Assembly: GCF_011045195.1 (NCBI RefSeq) | Contig: NZ_CP049199.1 | Location: 2,294,001-2,358,000, forward strand | Source of the DNA: Caulobacter soli | Lineage (GTDB): Bacteria > Pseudomonadota > Alphaproteobacteria > Caulobacterales > Caulobacteraceae | Length of the DNA stretch: 64,000 bases | Direction: 5' to 3' | Shown: positions 9,781-19,045 of the stretch, one piece after another | How the letters are laid out: the number at the start of each line of letters is the position of its first letter | Numbering within the stretch: position 1 is the first letter of the stretch | Program-made: the position numbers and the translations under genes | The notes under the pieces: generated by a model | The model's database searches: none | Seen by the model: only the letters and a program-made list of their open reading frames with translations | What the model was told of the DNA's origin: nothing

Positions 9781-10268
9781 GCCAATCCAAGACCGACGAG
9801 CCCCACGCCCAAGAGGGTTTGGTCAATATCGACATCGCCGAGATCCTGAACCGGATCCCGCACCGCTATCCGTTCCTGCTGGTCGACCGGGCCGAGGCCT
9901 ATCGCCCGCACCAGTCGATTGTCGGCATCAAGTGCGTGACGATCAACGAGCCGTTCTTCCAGGGCCACTTCCCGGGCAATCCGGTGATGCCCGGCGTGCT
10001 GATCATCGAGGCCCTGGCCCAGACCGGCGCGGTGCTGATGAGCAAGTCGCTCGAGGTCGACACCGAGGGCAAGACCATCTTCTTCATGTCGGTCGACAAC
10101 GCCCGCTTCCGCAATCCCGTGCGCCCCGGCGACGTGATCCGCATGGAAGTCGAGGTGGTGCGCGCCCGCTCCAGCATCTTCAAGTTCAAGGGCGTGGCCA
10201 AGGTCGGTGACAAGGTCGCGGCCGAAGCCGAATTCGCGGCCATGGTGGTGGAGACGCCCAAGGCATGA
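9777..10268 (+). CDS. fabZ: 3-hydroxyacyl-ACP dehydratase FabZ
   Basis: Dehydrates 3-hydroxyacyl-ACP in fatty-acid elongation and competes with the Lpx enzymes for the same 3-hydroxyacyl-ACP. The 163-residue hot-dog-fold protein contains [11 protein letters not shown] and [20 protein letters not shown], with catalytic His 64 and Glu 78. The ATG overlaps the lpxD stop, and its own TGA overlaps the lpxA ATG, so all three are translationally coupled. Confidence 0.97.
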   Translation: MSQSKTDEPHAQEGLVNIDIAEILNRIPHRYPFLLVDRAEAYRPHQSIVGIKCVTINEPFFQGHFPGNPVMPGVLIIEALAQTGAVLMSKSLEVDTEGKTIFFMSVDNARFRNPVRPGDVIRMEVEVVRARSSIFKFKGVAKVGDKVAAEAEFAAMVVETPKA

Positions 10269-11059
10269 CCCAGATCCATCCGACCGCTATCGTTTCGCCC
10301 GGCGCGCAGCTGGGCCAGGACGTCGAGATCGGCGCCTTCTGCACCGTGGGCCCCAAGGTTCAGCTGGCCGACGGCGTGCGGCTGATCTCCCACGTGGTGG
10401 TCGAGGGCGCGACGCGGATCGGATCGGGCACGACCATCCACCCGTTCGCGGTGCTGGGCAGCGCCCCGCAGCACCTGGCCCACAAGGGCGAGGACACCCA
10501 GCTGGTGATCGGCGAGCGCAATATCATCCGCGAGCACGTCACCATGCACGCCGGCACGGTGGGCGGCGGCGGCGTGACCACGGTCGGCTCCGACAGCCTC
10601 TACATGGTCGGCGCCCACGTGGCCCACGACTGCGTGGTCGGCGACCGGGTGACGTTCGCCAACAACGCCACCCTGGGCGGTCACGTGGTGATCGGCGACT
10701 TCGTGTTCATGGGCGGGCTGTGCGCCGTCCATCAGTTCACGCGCATCGGCCGCTATTCGTTCGTCGGCGGCGGCGGCGTGGTGACCAAGGATATCATCCC
10801 GTACGGCTCGGTGTGGGGCAACCACGCCCACCTGGAAGGCCTGAACCTGGTGGGCCTCAAGCGCCGCGGCTTCAGCCGCGAGGCGATCAACGCCCTGCGC
10901 GCGGCCTACCGCCTGCTGTTCGCCGACGAAGGCACCTTCCAAGAGCGCCTGGACGACGTGGCCGAAGCCCATGCCGGCACGCCCGAGGTGATGGAGATCG
11001 TCGAGTTCATTCGCGCGGACGGCAACAGGCCGCTGTGCCTGCCTGAACGTGAAGTCTAG
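10265..11059 (+). CDS. lpxA: UDP-N-acetylglucosamine acyltransferase
   Basis: First step of lipid A synthesis: 3-O-acylation of UDP-GlcNAc. The 264-residue protein starts [20 protein letters not shown], with hexapeptide repeats through about residue 190. These include the catalytic-His segment [10 protein letters not shown] and the [12 protein letters not shown] turn. A helical C-terminal domain follows ([15 protein letters not shown]). It is the typical partner of fabZ, with a 4-base ATGA overlap. Confidence 0.96.
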   Translation: MTQIHPTAIVSPGAQLGQDVEIGAFCTVGPKVQLADGVRLISHVVVEGATRIGSGTTIHPFAVLGSAPQHLAHKGEDTQLVIGERNIIREHVTMHAGTVGGGGVTTVGSDSLYMVGAHVAHDCVVGDRVTFANNATLGGHVVIGDFVFMGGLCAVHQFTRIGRYSFVGGGGVVTKDIIPYGSVWGNHAHLEGLNLVGLKRRGFSREAINALRAAYRLLFADEGTFQERLDDVAEAHAGTPEVMEIVEFIRADGNRPLCLPEREV

Positions 11060-11068
11060 GAGAGGGCC

Positions 11069-11911
11069 ATGCGCAAGCTTGGTCTGATCGCTGGCGGCGG
11101 CTCCCTGCCGGTCGAACTGGCGCAACACTGCGAGGCGGCCGGTCGGCCATTCGCGGTGATGCGCCTGCGCTCGTTCGCCCAGCCGGTCCTGGCCCGCTAT
11201 CCGGGCGTCGAGGTCGGGCTGGGCGAGTTCGGCAAGGTGTTCAAGGCGCTGCGGGCCGAGGGCTGCGAGGTCGTCTGTTTCGCCGGCGTCGTCGACCGTC
11301 CCGACTTCGCGGCGATCAAGCCAGACCTGCGCGGCCTGACGGTGATCCCGGGCCTGGTCAACGCCGCGCGCAAGGGCGACGACGCTCTGCTGCGTCGCCT
11401 GCTGGCCGAGTTCGAGAAGGAAGGCTTCGCGATCGAGGGCGCCCACGAGGTGCGGGGCGAGATGACCCTGCCGCGCGGCGCGCTGGGCAAGCACACCCCG
11501 AACGAGCGCCACGTCGCTGACATGGACCGCGCGCTCGACGTGGCCCGGGCCATCGGCGCGCTGGACGTGGGACAGGGCGCCGTGGTCTGCGACGGCCTGG
11601 TCCTGGCCGTCGAGGCCCAGGAGGGCACCGACGCCATGCTGCGCCGGGTCGCCGACCTGCCCCAGGCCATTCGCGGCAACGCCGAGGCGCCGCGCGGCGT
11701 GCTGGCCAAGGCGCCCAAGCCGATCCAGGAGACCAAGGTCGACCTGCCGACCATCGGCGTCGCCACCGTGCAGCGCGCGGCCCGCGCCGGCCTGGCCGGC
11801 GTGGTCGGTGAGGCCGGACGCCTGCTGATCGTCGATCGTGAACAGGTTATCGCCTGCGCCGACGACCTGGGCCTGTTCGTGTACGGGGTCGAACCTCGGG
11901 CCTGCACGTGA
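11069..11911 (+). CDS. lpxI: UDP-2,3-diacylglucosamine pyrophosphatase LpxI
   Basis: Hydrolyses UDP-2,3-diacylglucosamine to lipid X and UMP. LpxI is the alphaproteobacterial replacement for LpxH and was first characterised in Caulobacter. The 280-residue protein begins MRKLGLIAGGGSLP, typical of the family. The C-terminal half contains VEAQEGTDAMLRR and KAPKPIQETKVDLPTIG, which belong to the catalytic DUF1009-type domain. AGGAGAGGG precedes the ATG. It is followed by lpxB with a GTGA overlap, which is the expected pathway order. Confidence 0.94.
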   Translation: MRKLGLIAGGGSLPVELAQHCEAAGRPFAVMRLRSFAQPVLARYPGVEVGLGEFGKVFKALRAEGCEVVCFAGVVDRPDFAAIKPDLRGLTVIPGLVNAARKGDDALLRRLLAEFEKEGFAIEGAHEVRGEMTLPRGALGKHTPNERHVADMDRALDVARAIGALDVGQGAVVCDGLVLAVEAQEGTDAMLRRVADLPQAIRGNAEAPRGVLAKAPKPIQETKVDLPTIGVATVQRAARAGLAGVVGEAGRLLIVDREQVIACADDLGLFVYGVEPRACT

Positions 11912-13095
11912 GCCCGGAAACTCGGCCGCTGACCGTCATGCTGGTGGCGGCCGAGGCCTCGGGCGACGCTCTGGGCGCGGGACTGGCGCGAGCCCTGCGG
12001 ACACGGTTGGGCGCCGACAAGATCCGCTTCGTCGGTGTCGGCGGCGCCAAGATGGCGGCCGAGGGGGTTCAGAGCCCCTTCGACATCGCTCAGCTGTCGA
12101 TCCTGGGCATCGTGGAGAGCCTGAAGGCCTATCCGCGCGCCATGGCCCGCCTGAAGGACACCTTGGCCCTGGCGGCCCGGGAAAAGCCCGACGTGGCGAT
12201 CCTGATCGACAGCTGGGGTTTCAACATCCGCCTGGCCAAGGCGTTGCGGAAGCAGGATCCGGCCCTGCCGCTGGTCAAGTACGTCGCGCCCCAGGTCTGG
12301 GCCTATCGCGCCAGCCGCGCCAAGGACCTGGCTGGAGCCGTGGACCTGCTGCTGTCGATCCAGCCGATGGACAGGCCGTTCTTCGACGCCGTCGATCTGC
12401 CCAGCGTGTTCGTCGGCAATTCGGCCCTGGCTCATGATTTCAGCCATGCCGATCCGGCCCGACTGAGGGCCGCGATCGGCGCGGGAGTCGGCGAGCCGAT
12501 CCTGCTGGTGCTGCCCGGCAGCCGCCCGTCCGAGATCGAGCGCGTGCTGCCGCCGTTCGAGGACGCCGTGCGCCGCCTCAAGGCCCAGCGACCGGACCTG
12601 CATGTCGTCGTGCCCGCCGCCTCGACCGTGGCCGACAGCGTCAAGGCGCGGGTCGCGGCCTGGCCGTTCAGGGCGCATGTGATCGAGGACGAGGCGCTGA
12701 AGGACGACGCCATGGTGGCCGGCACGGTCGCCCTGGCCTGCAGCGGCACGGTGACCACCGAACTGGCTCTGGCCGGCTGTCCGATGGTGGTCGGCTACAT
12801 CACCGGCAAGGTGACCTACGCCCTGCTGAAATCCATGTTCAAGCCACGCTGGGTGACGCTGTTCAACATCGCCGCCGACGAGACCGTCGCGCCCGAATTC
12901 CTGCAGGAAGCCTGCTCGGGTCAGATCCTCGCCGCCGAGATCGCCAGGCGCCTGGACGACGTGTCCCTGCGCGAGACCCAGATCGCCGCCCAGAACGCCG
13001 CCCTGGACCGAATGGGGCGTGGCATGGCGGATCCTTCCGAAGCCGCCGCTTCGGCCTTGCTGGACTTCCTGAGGGCGCGGGGCGGGGCCGTCTAG
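11908..13095 (+). CDS. lpxB: Lipid-A-disaccharide synthase
   Basis: GT19 glycosyltransferase that joins lipid X and UDP-diacylglucosamine into the tetraacyl disaccharide. The 395-residue protein has the N-terminal AAEASGDALGAGLARAL motif, KYVAPQVWAYRASRAK in the middle, and LLVLPGSRPSEIERVLPPF in the nucleotide-binding half. The start is GTG 11908, overlapping the lpxI stop. The TAG stop is part of a CTAG tetranucleotide that also encodes the stop of the opposing histidine kinase gene. Confidence 0.95.
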   Translation: MSPETRPLTVMLVAAEASGDALGAGLARALRTRLGADKIRFVGVGGAKMAAEGVQSPFDIAQLSILGIVESLKAYPRAMARLKDTLALAAREKPDVAILIDSWGFNIRLAKALRKQDPALPLVKYVAPQVWAYRASRAKDLAGAVDLLLSIQPMDRPFFDAVDLPSVFVGNSALAHDFSHADPARLRAAIGAGVGEPILLVLPGSRPSEIERVLPPFEDAVRRLKAQRPDLHVVVPAASTVADSVKARVAAWPFRAHVIEDEALKDDAMVAGTVALACSGTVTTELALAGCPMVVGYITGKVTYALLKSMFKPRWVTLFNIAADETVAPEFLQEACSGQILAAEIARRLDDVSLRETQIAAQNAALDRMGRGMADPSEAAASALLDFLRARGGAV

Positions 13096-14870
13096 GCGGT
13101 CGTCAGGTCGGGTTCGGCCACGGGCTCCACGGCCCTGTGCAGCGCCAGGAACAGCGTGGCGATATCGATCGGCTTGGCCACGTGGTCGTCGAAACCTTCG
13201 GCCAGCAGCGACTTGACCTGATGGCTCATGGCGTTGGCGGTCAGGGAGATGATCGGGGTGCGGGGGCGACCCTCGGCGACCTCCAGACGGCGAATCTCCT
13301 GCATGGCGGTCACGCCGTCCATCACCGGCATGTGCACGTCCATCAGCACGACGTCCCACGCGCCATCGCGCCAGGCGTCCACCGCCTGGGCGCCGTTGGC
13401 GACCACGTGCGGCGTGATCCCGGTCTGGCCGAGGATCGCCTTGAGCACAGTCTGGTTGACCTGATTGTCCTCGGCGGCCAGCACCCGCAGCTGCCTGGGC
13501 GACGCGGCCTCTGGCGCGTGCGCGGTCTTGGCCGGCGCGGCGGGCAGGGGGCTGAGGCGGTCGGCGGGCAGGCGAATGGTGAAGGTCGAGCCGAAGTCGA
13601 TGGCGCTGGAGACCGCGATCTCACCGCCCATCAGGACGCAGAGATCGCGACAGATCGCCAGGCCAAGGCCCGTGCCACCATGGCGGCGGGTGCTTGAGGC
13701 GTCCAACTGGCTGAACTTACCGAACAGGCGGTCGATGTCGCGGGGCGCGACGCCGACGCCGGTGTCGGCCACGGCGATCTCCAGCCACGCGCCGTCCACC
13801 CGCGCGGACAGGTCGACGGCCCCGGCGTTGGTGAACTTGGCGGCGTTGGACAGCAGGTTGCCGACCACCTGCCGCAGCCGCAGCGGATCGCCGTGATAGA
13901 GGCCTTGCGCCTCGGGATTGATCGACAGGGTGTAGGCCAGGCCCTTCTGCGCGGCGAGTACGGAGAAGGCGTCGTGGCAGCCGGCCAGCAGCTCGCCCAG
14001 GTCGAAGGCCACGGTCTCGACCTCCAGGCGGCCGGCCTCGATCTTCGAAAGGTCCAGCACGTCGTTGAGGATCGCGGTCAGGCCCTCGCCGGACTTGCGC
14101 ACGATCTCGAGCCGCTCGCGCTGGGCGTCGCTCATCTCCTCGGCCTGCATGACCTGGATCATGCCCAGGACGCCGTTCAGGGGCGTGCGGATCTCGTGGC
14201 TCATGGTGGCCAGGAAGGTGCTCTTGGCGGTGTTGGCGGCGGCGGCCTCGGCCTCCTTTTCGCGGGCGGCGACCAGGGCCTGGACCAGATCCCGCTCGGT
14301 GGCGGCGCGGTTCAGGGCGGCCAGCAGCACATAGGCCAGGAAGGCGGCCGCGGCGACGAAAGCGACCAGGGACTGGCGGCCGCTTTCGGCGCCGGCGGGG
14401 CGTGACAGGGCCAGGCTGGCGATCAGCAGGACAGCCAGCAGCGAGGCCGCGCCGATGCGACGCGAAATCGGGAATTCGGCGGTGCTGCTCAGGGCGACCG
14501 CGCCCAGCATGGCCGCGCCGGCCACGGCGGCGGCCCGACCGCCCTCGACGGCCATGGCCAGGGGCAGCAGGCCGTAGACGCAGGTATAGACGAAGGTGAC
14601 GCCGGCGAAGAGCCACTCCTGTCCGGCGTTCGGCGTGGCGGTGCGGTCGATCCACAGACCCAGCGCCTGGTTGAGCGCCATGAACAGGCAGACCGCCGCC
14701 AGCCAGCCCAGGGCCAGGCGCCAATCCAGCCATACGGTGGACCCGGCGGCGGCCAGCAGCGTCATGGGCAGGATGGTGATCAGATCACGACGCCGATGGG
14801 TCGTGATGTCCGTCCAGGCTGAGGATGGGGCGGCGCGCGTCAAGCCTGAACTCCGAACTAGCGGCGGCAC
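13092..14870 (-). CDS. Hybrid sensor histidine kinase with receiver domain
   Basis: Membrane signalling protein of 592 residues; its input and output are unknown. Residues 36-190 form about five to six hydrophobic segments with no recognisable periplasmic sensor. The HisKA H-box MSHEIRTPLNGVLG places the phospho-His near residue 225. The ATPase domain has N-box GNLLSNAAKFT, ADTGVGV and GGTGLGLAI. A C-terminal receiver has the DVVLMDVHMPVMDG aspartate at about 510 and the conserved KP pair. No Hpt domain is present, so phosphotransfer needs a partner protein. The start is doubtful: GTG 14870 gives the longest frame, TTG near 14843 has a better ribosome site, and Met 36 starts at the membrane segment. 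Confidence 0.88.
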   Translation of the reverse strand: MPPLVRSSGLTRAAPSSAWTDITTHRRRDLITILPMTLLAAAGSTVWLDWRLALGWLAAVCLFMALNQALGLWIDRTATPNAGQEWLFAGVTFVYTCVYGLLPLAMAVEGGRAAAVAGAAMLGAVALSSTAEFPISRRIGAASLLAVLLIASLALSRPAGAESGRQSLVAFVAAAAFLAYVLLAALNRAATERDLVQALVAAREKEAEAAAANTAKSTFLATMSHEIRTPLNGVLGMIQVMQAEEMSDAQRERLEIVRKSGEGLTAILNDVLDLSKIEAGRLEVETVAFDLGELLAGCHDAFSVLAAQKGLAYTLSINPEAQGLYHGDPLRLRQVVGNLLSNAAKFTNAGAVDLSARVDGAWLEIAVADTGVGVAPRDIDRLFGKFSQLDASSTRRHGGTGLGLAICRDLCVLMGGEIAVSSAIDFGSTFTIRLPADRLSPLPAAPAKTAHAPEAASPRQLRVLAAEDNQVNQTVLKAILGQTGITPHVVANGAQAVDAWRDGAWDVVLMDVHMPVMDGVTAMQEIRRLEVAEGRPRTPIISLTANAMSHQVKSLLAEGFDDHVAKPIDIATLFLALHRAVEPVAEPDLTTA

Positions 14871-14971
14871 TTTCCCCCGTGGGCGTTAAGCAAGCCTTTA
14901 AGATACGCTTCACGGCTCTCCATTAGGTTGGAAGCTCTGGCGATCCTCTCGTCGCCGACCGGAGCCCCGGC

Positions 14972-16579
14972 GTGACGCTCTTTTCGGTCATTCCCCTGTC
15001 GGCCGTGACGCCGCCAACGCCCGTGAGGACTGATCCCGCGGCCGACGCGCTCGCCCGGATGGCCGTCATCCAGACGGTCGAGACCCTGGGCGCGATGATC
15101 GACCAATCCCACTCCCAGCCTCAAAGCGACCTGGCCCATCTGGCCAAGGAGGCGGTGGGCGAGGGCGAGGTCAACCGGGCCAAGGCCGCCGAGGCCAAGG
15201 CGGTCGCCGCCGGTCCCGAAGCCCTGGTCGAGACGCCGGCCCGCGCCGTGGCCGCCGCGGCCGGCCGCGCCGCCGCCCGCCAGGCCGGCCTGGCGCCGCT
15301 GATGGCCGACATGGTTCAGGCCGCCGACGCGCCCGAGACGCCGCGCCAGGTCAAGGCGGCCATCGCCCAGGTCATGGCGCTGAGCGCCCGCGTTGACGGC
15401 CAGATCAGCGGTCCGGAGATCCGCCAGGCCCTGCAGCGCTCGGGCCTGTTCCTGGAGGCGCGTCTGGCCGCCAGCGAACCGGTCGGGCGCACCGCGTTCG
15501 GAACCTTGACCGCGCCGCCCAAGACCGTCTCGACCCCGACGCCCAACAGCGACATGAAGGCGGCGCTGCTGGTGTTCCGCGAGGTGGTCAAGAACTGGGT
15601 CGAGGCCATGCCGCCGACTTCGGCGCAAGCCGGGCCCCAGCCGACCGCGACCTCCAACCCGGCCGCCACGGCGGCGGCGTCCTCGGCGCAGCTGGCCGAT
15701 CGTGGTACGCCCCAGGCCCTGTCCGCGGCGACGGCCAACGCCGTTTCGCTCGCCTCCGACATCGAGGCGCCGGCCGCGCCTCCGCCGACCGACGACGGGG
15801 CTCCGGCGCCTGGCGTCGCCAGGCCGAATGTCGCCGCGCCCTGGCAGGCCATCCGCCCCGCGCCCGAACCGCCGCCGCCTCTGCCGGCTTTCGGCGCGAT
15901 CGAGGCCGAGGACTTTCCGCCCACGCCCCTCACGGCGCCGCGTGTCGCCTCGGCGGCGGCCATGGCCTATGGCGGCCCCGAGGTCGCGCCCGGTCCGCCG
16001 TCCCAGACCCCGCCGCCCTATGCCGGCGCCCCGACCCACGCCCAGGGCGCGGCCCAGCCCGGCCTGCCCGCCGGCGCCGCGCCGCACCTGGTGGCCCAGC
16101 GCCTGCTGACCGAGACGGGCGCGGCCCTGGCGCGCACCGAGCTGCTGCAGATCGCTTCGCTGCCCGAGCCGCCGCCGGCCGGTCGGCCGGTGGACGAGCA
16201 CGCCCAGCGCTGGGTGTTCGACATGCCGTTCATGACCCCCCAGGGGCCCGCCGCCGCCCAGTTCGAGATCAGCCGCGACGGTGGCGGCTCCGGCGGCGGG
16301 GAGGGCGGTTCCGCCCTGGGCCGCACCTGGCGCGCGCGCTTCTCGCTGGACGTCGAGCCGATGGGACCCGTCCACGCCCAGGTGGCCCTGACCGGCGACC
16401 GGGCTCGCGTTTCGCTATGGGCCGAGCGTCCGACCGCCATGGCCCGCCTGCGGGTCGGCGAGGAGCGCCTGGGCAGCGCCCTGCGCGAGGCGGCGCTGGA
16501 GCCCGAGATCGCCTTCCACACCGGCCAGCCGCGCGCCCCGGCCGCCGCGCCCGGCCAGTTCCTGGACCAGGCCACATGA
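14972..16579 (+). CDS. FliK-like flagellar hook-length control domain protein
   Basis: A 535-residue protein, very rich in Ala and Pro. Residues 1-200 are helical and Ala-rich, and about 210-380 is a low-complexity Pro/Ala linker. The last 120 residues match the FliK C-terminal (Flg_hook) pattern, with FSLDVEPMGPVHAQVAL, a hydrophobic VSLWAERP strand and a terminal amphipathic LGSALREAALEPEI helix. FliK measures hook length and switches the export gate through FlhB. The next gene overlaps by 4 bases and encodes an FlhB C-terminal domain, which supports the assignment. No other flagellar genes are nearby, so this may be a paralogue rather than the main fliK. Confidence 0.7.
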   Translation: MTLFSVIPLSAVTPPTPVRTDPAADALARMAVIQTVETLGAMIDQSHSQPQSDLAHLAKEAVGEGEVNRAKAAEAKAVAAGPEALVETPARAVAAAAGRAAARQAGLAPLMADMVQAADAPETPRQVKAAIAQVMALSARVDGQISGPEIRQALQRSGLFLEARLAASEPVGRTAFGTLTAPPKTVSTPTPNSDMKAALLVFREVVKNWVEAMPPTSAQAGPQPTATSNPAATAAASSAQLADRGTPQALSAATANAVSLASDIEAPAAPPPTDDGAPAPGVARPNVAAPWQAIRPAPEPPPPLPAFGAIEAEDFPPTPLTAPRVASAAAMAYGGPEVAPGPPSQTPPPYAGAPTHAQGAAQPGLPAGAAPHLVAQRLLTETGAALARTELLQIASLPEPPPAGRPVDEHAQRWVFDMPFMTPQGPAAAQFEISRDGGGSGGGEGGSALGRTWRARFSLDVEPMGPVHAQVALTGDRARVSLWAERPTAMARLRVGEERLGSALREAALEPEIAFHTGQPRAPAAAPGQFLDQAT

Positions 16580-16848
16580 CCGGCCCGATCCGCTCGACCG
16601 GTCCGCGCATCGCCGTGGCCCTGCAATACGAAGAGCCCGGCGCGCCGCGCGTGGTGGCCAGCGGTCGCGGCTGGGTCGGCGACAAGATCATCGAGACCGC
16701 TCGCGAGCACGGCGTGCCCATCGAGGAGAACTCGGCCCTGGCCCAGGCCCTGTCGACCATCGAGCTCGACGAGGAAATCCCCGAGGCGCTCTACGTGGCC
16801 GTGGCCGAGATCCTGGGGTTCATTCTGCGCAGCGCCGAGGGGCGGTAG
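16576..16848 (+). CDS. FlhB C-terminal-domain-like protein (FlhX type)
   Basis: A 90-residue soluble protein resembling only the cytoplasmic C-terminal half of FlhB/YscU. It has IAVALQYEEPGAPRVVASG, then AREHGVPIEENSALAQAL, then EIPEALYVAVAEILGFI, the standard order in that domain. The autocleavage NPTH motif is absent. The protein starts about where the cleaved C-terminal fragment of FlhB begins, with GPR in place of PTH. ATG 16576 overlaps the stop of the FliK-like gene, so the two are coupled. Small FlhB-like proteins of this type are known to substitute for the FlhB C-terminal domain in some bacteria. Confidence 0.85.
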   Translation: MTGPIRSTGPRIAVALQYEEPGAPRVVASGRGWVGDKIIETAREHGVPIEENSALAQALSTIELDEEIPEALYVAVAEILGFILRSAEGR

Positions 16849-16868
16849 TTTGGGGCGGGTGGCTCACC

Positions 16869-16991
16869 CACTTGCCCCCACCTGACCGCTTCGCGGTCTG
16901 TCCGCCCCCGTAGGGGGCGGAGGACGCCGCACGGAGCCCTCTTCCCCCTTCGGGGGAAGACGACCGCGAAGCGGTCCGTAGGGGGCAAGTG
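16869..16991. repeat. Composite intergenic inverted repeat, copy 1
   Basis: Both ends carry CACTTGCCCCC in inverted orientation (16869 and 16991). Just inside each end is the same small hairpin, GACCGCTTCGCGGTC on the left and GACCGCGAAGCGGTC on the right. Inside those are two more GC hairpins (16902-16920 and around 16941-16958). The element fills the gap between two convergent genes and could act as a bidirectional transcription barrier. It shares its hairpin-hairpin-G-tail plan with the repeats at 40847 and 53862. Confidence 0.8.
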
Positions 16992-17005
16992 TTCGCCGAA
17001 CCGTC

Positions 17006-17554
17006 CTAACCCGCCGAGGACAGCGCCGCGTCGATCGCTTCAACCACCCGGGGATCGTCCACCGTGATGTCCGGCGCGAAGCGGCCCACGACCTGACCGT
17101 CGCGGCCGACCAGGAACTTCTCGAAGTTCCACGCCACGTCGCTGGGGCCGCCGGTCTCGATGCCATAGCTTTTCAGACGTTCGCGCATGGGCCCGTCGCC
17201 GGTCGCGGCCGGCTGAGCCTGGGTCAGGCCCTGATACAGCGGATGGATGTCCTCGCCGGTGACGCTGATCTTGGAGAACATCGGGAAGGTCACGTCGTAG
17301 GTCGTCGAGCAGAAGGTCGCGATCTCTTCGTCCGAGCCCGGCTCCTGACCCTTGAAGTTGTTGGCCGGGAAGCCCAGCACCTCCAGCCCGTCCGCCTGCT
17401 TGTCGCGGTACAGCGCCTCCAGGCCCTCGTACTGCTTGGTCAGGCCGCACTGCGAGGCGACATTGACGATCAGCAGCACCTTGCCCTGATAGTCGCCAAG
17501 GCTGGCCGGCGCGCCGTCGATGCGCTTGAGGGGGACGGCTTGGATGTCGCTCAT
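17006..17554 (-). CDS. Glutathione peroxidase family thiol peroxidase
   Basis: Reduces peroxides using a cysteine in place of selenocysteine. The 182-residue protein has peroxidatic Cys 36 in NVASQCGLTKQYEG, catalytic Gln 70 in GQEPG, and WNFEKFLV with the conserved Trp/Asn. Cys 82 (FCSTTYDVTF) sits where the resolving cysteine of thioredoxin-dependent members lies. The usual FPCNQF motif reads FPANNF, so the third conserved Cys is Ala 64. An extra ~20-residue loop lies before the WNF motif. GGAG precedes ATG 17554. A second, canonical paralogue is at 51889. Confidence 0.93.
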   Translation of the reverse strand: MSDIQAVPLKRIDGAPASLGDYQGKVLLIVNVASQCGLTKQYEGLEALYRDKQADGLEVLGFPANNFKGQEPGSDEEIATFCSTTYDVTFPMFSKISVTGEDIHPLYQGLTQAQPAATGDGPMRERLKSYGIETGGPSDVAWNFEKFLVGRDGQVVGRFAPDITVDDPRVVEAIDAALSSAG

Positions 17555-17697
17555 CGGAAGGCTCCGCGAAAGGGTCGCGGCAGCCTAGCGCCCAATCACG
17601 CCAGCCTCCACCCGGCGGGCGAAAAGGATCGCGCCGGCGGCAAAGAAAAAGGCCCCGCTTTCGCGAGGCCTCTTCCAGTTCGGCAGGGTCGAAGCGC

Positions 17698-18978
<1,281 letters not shown>

Positions 18979-19045
18979 GCGGGAGACCCCTTCAATAGTG
19001 GAACGATCAGTCCAGTTTTCGATTTCGCGGTTGCGTTATAGCGCC

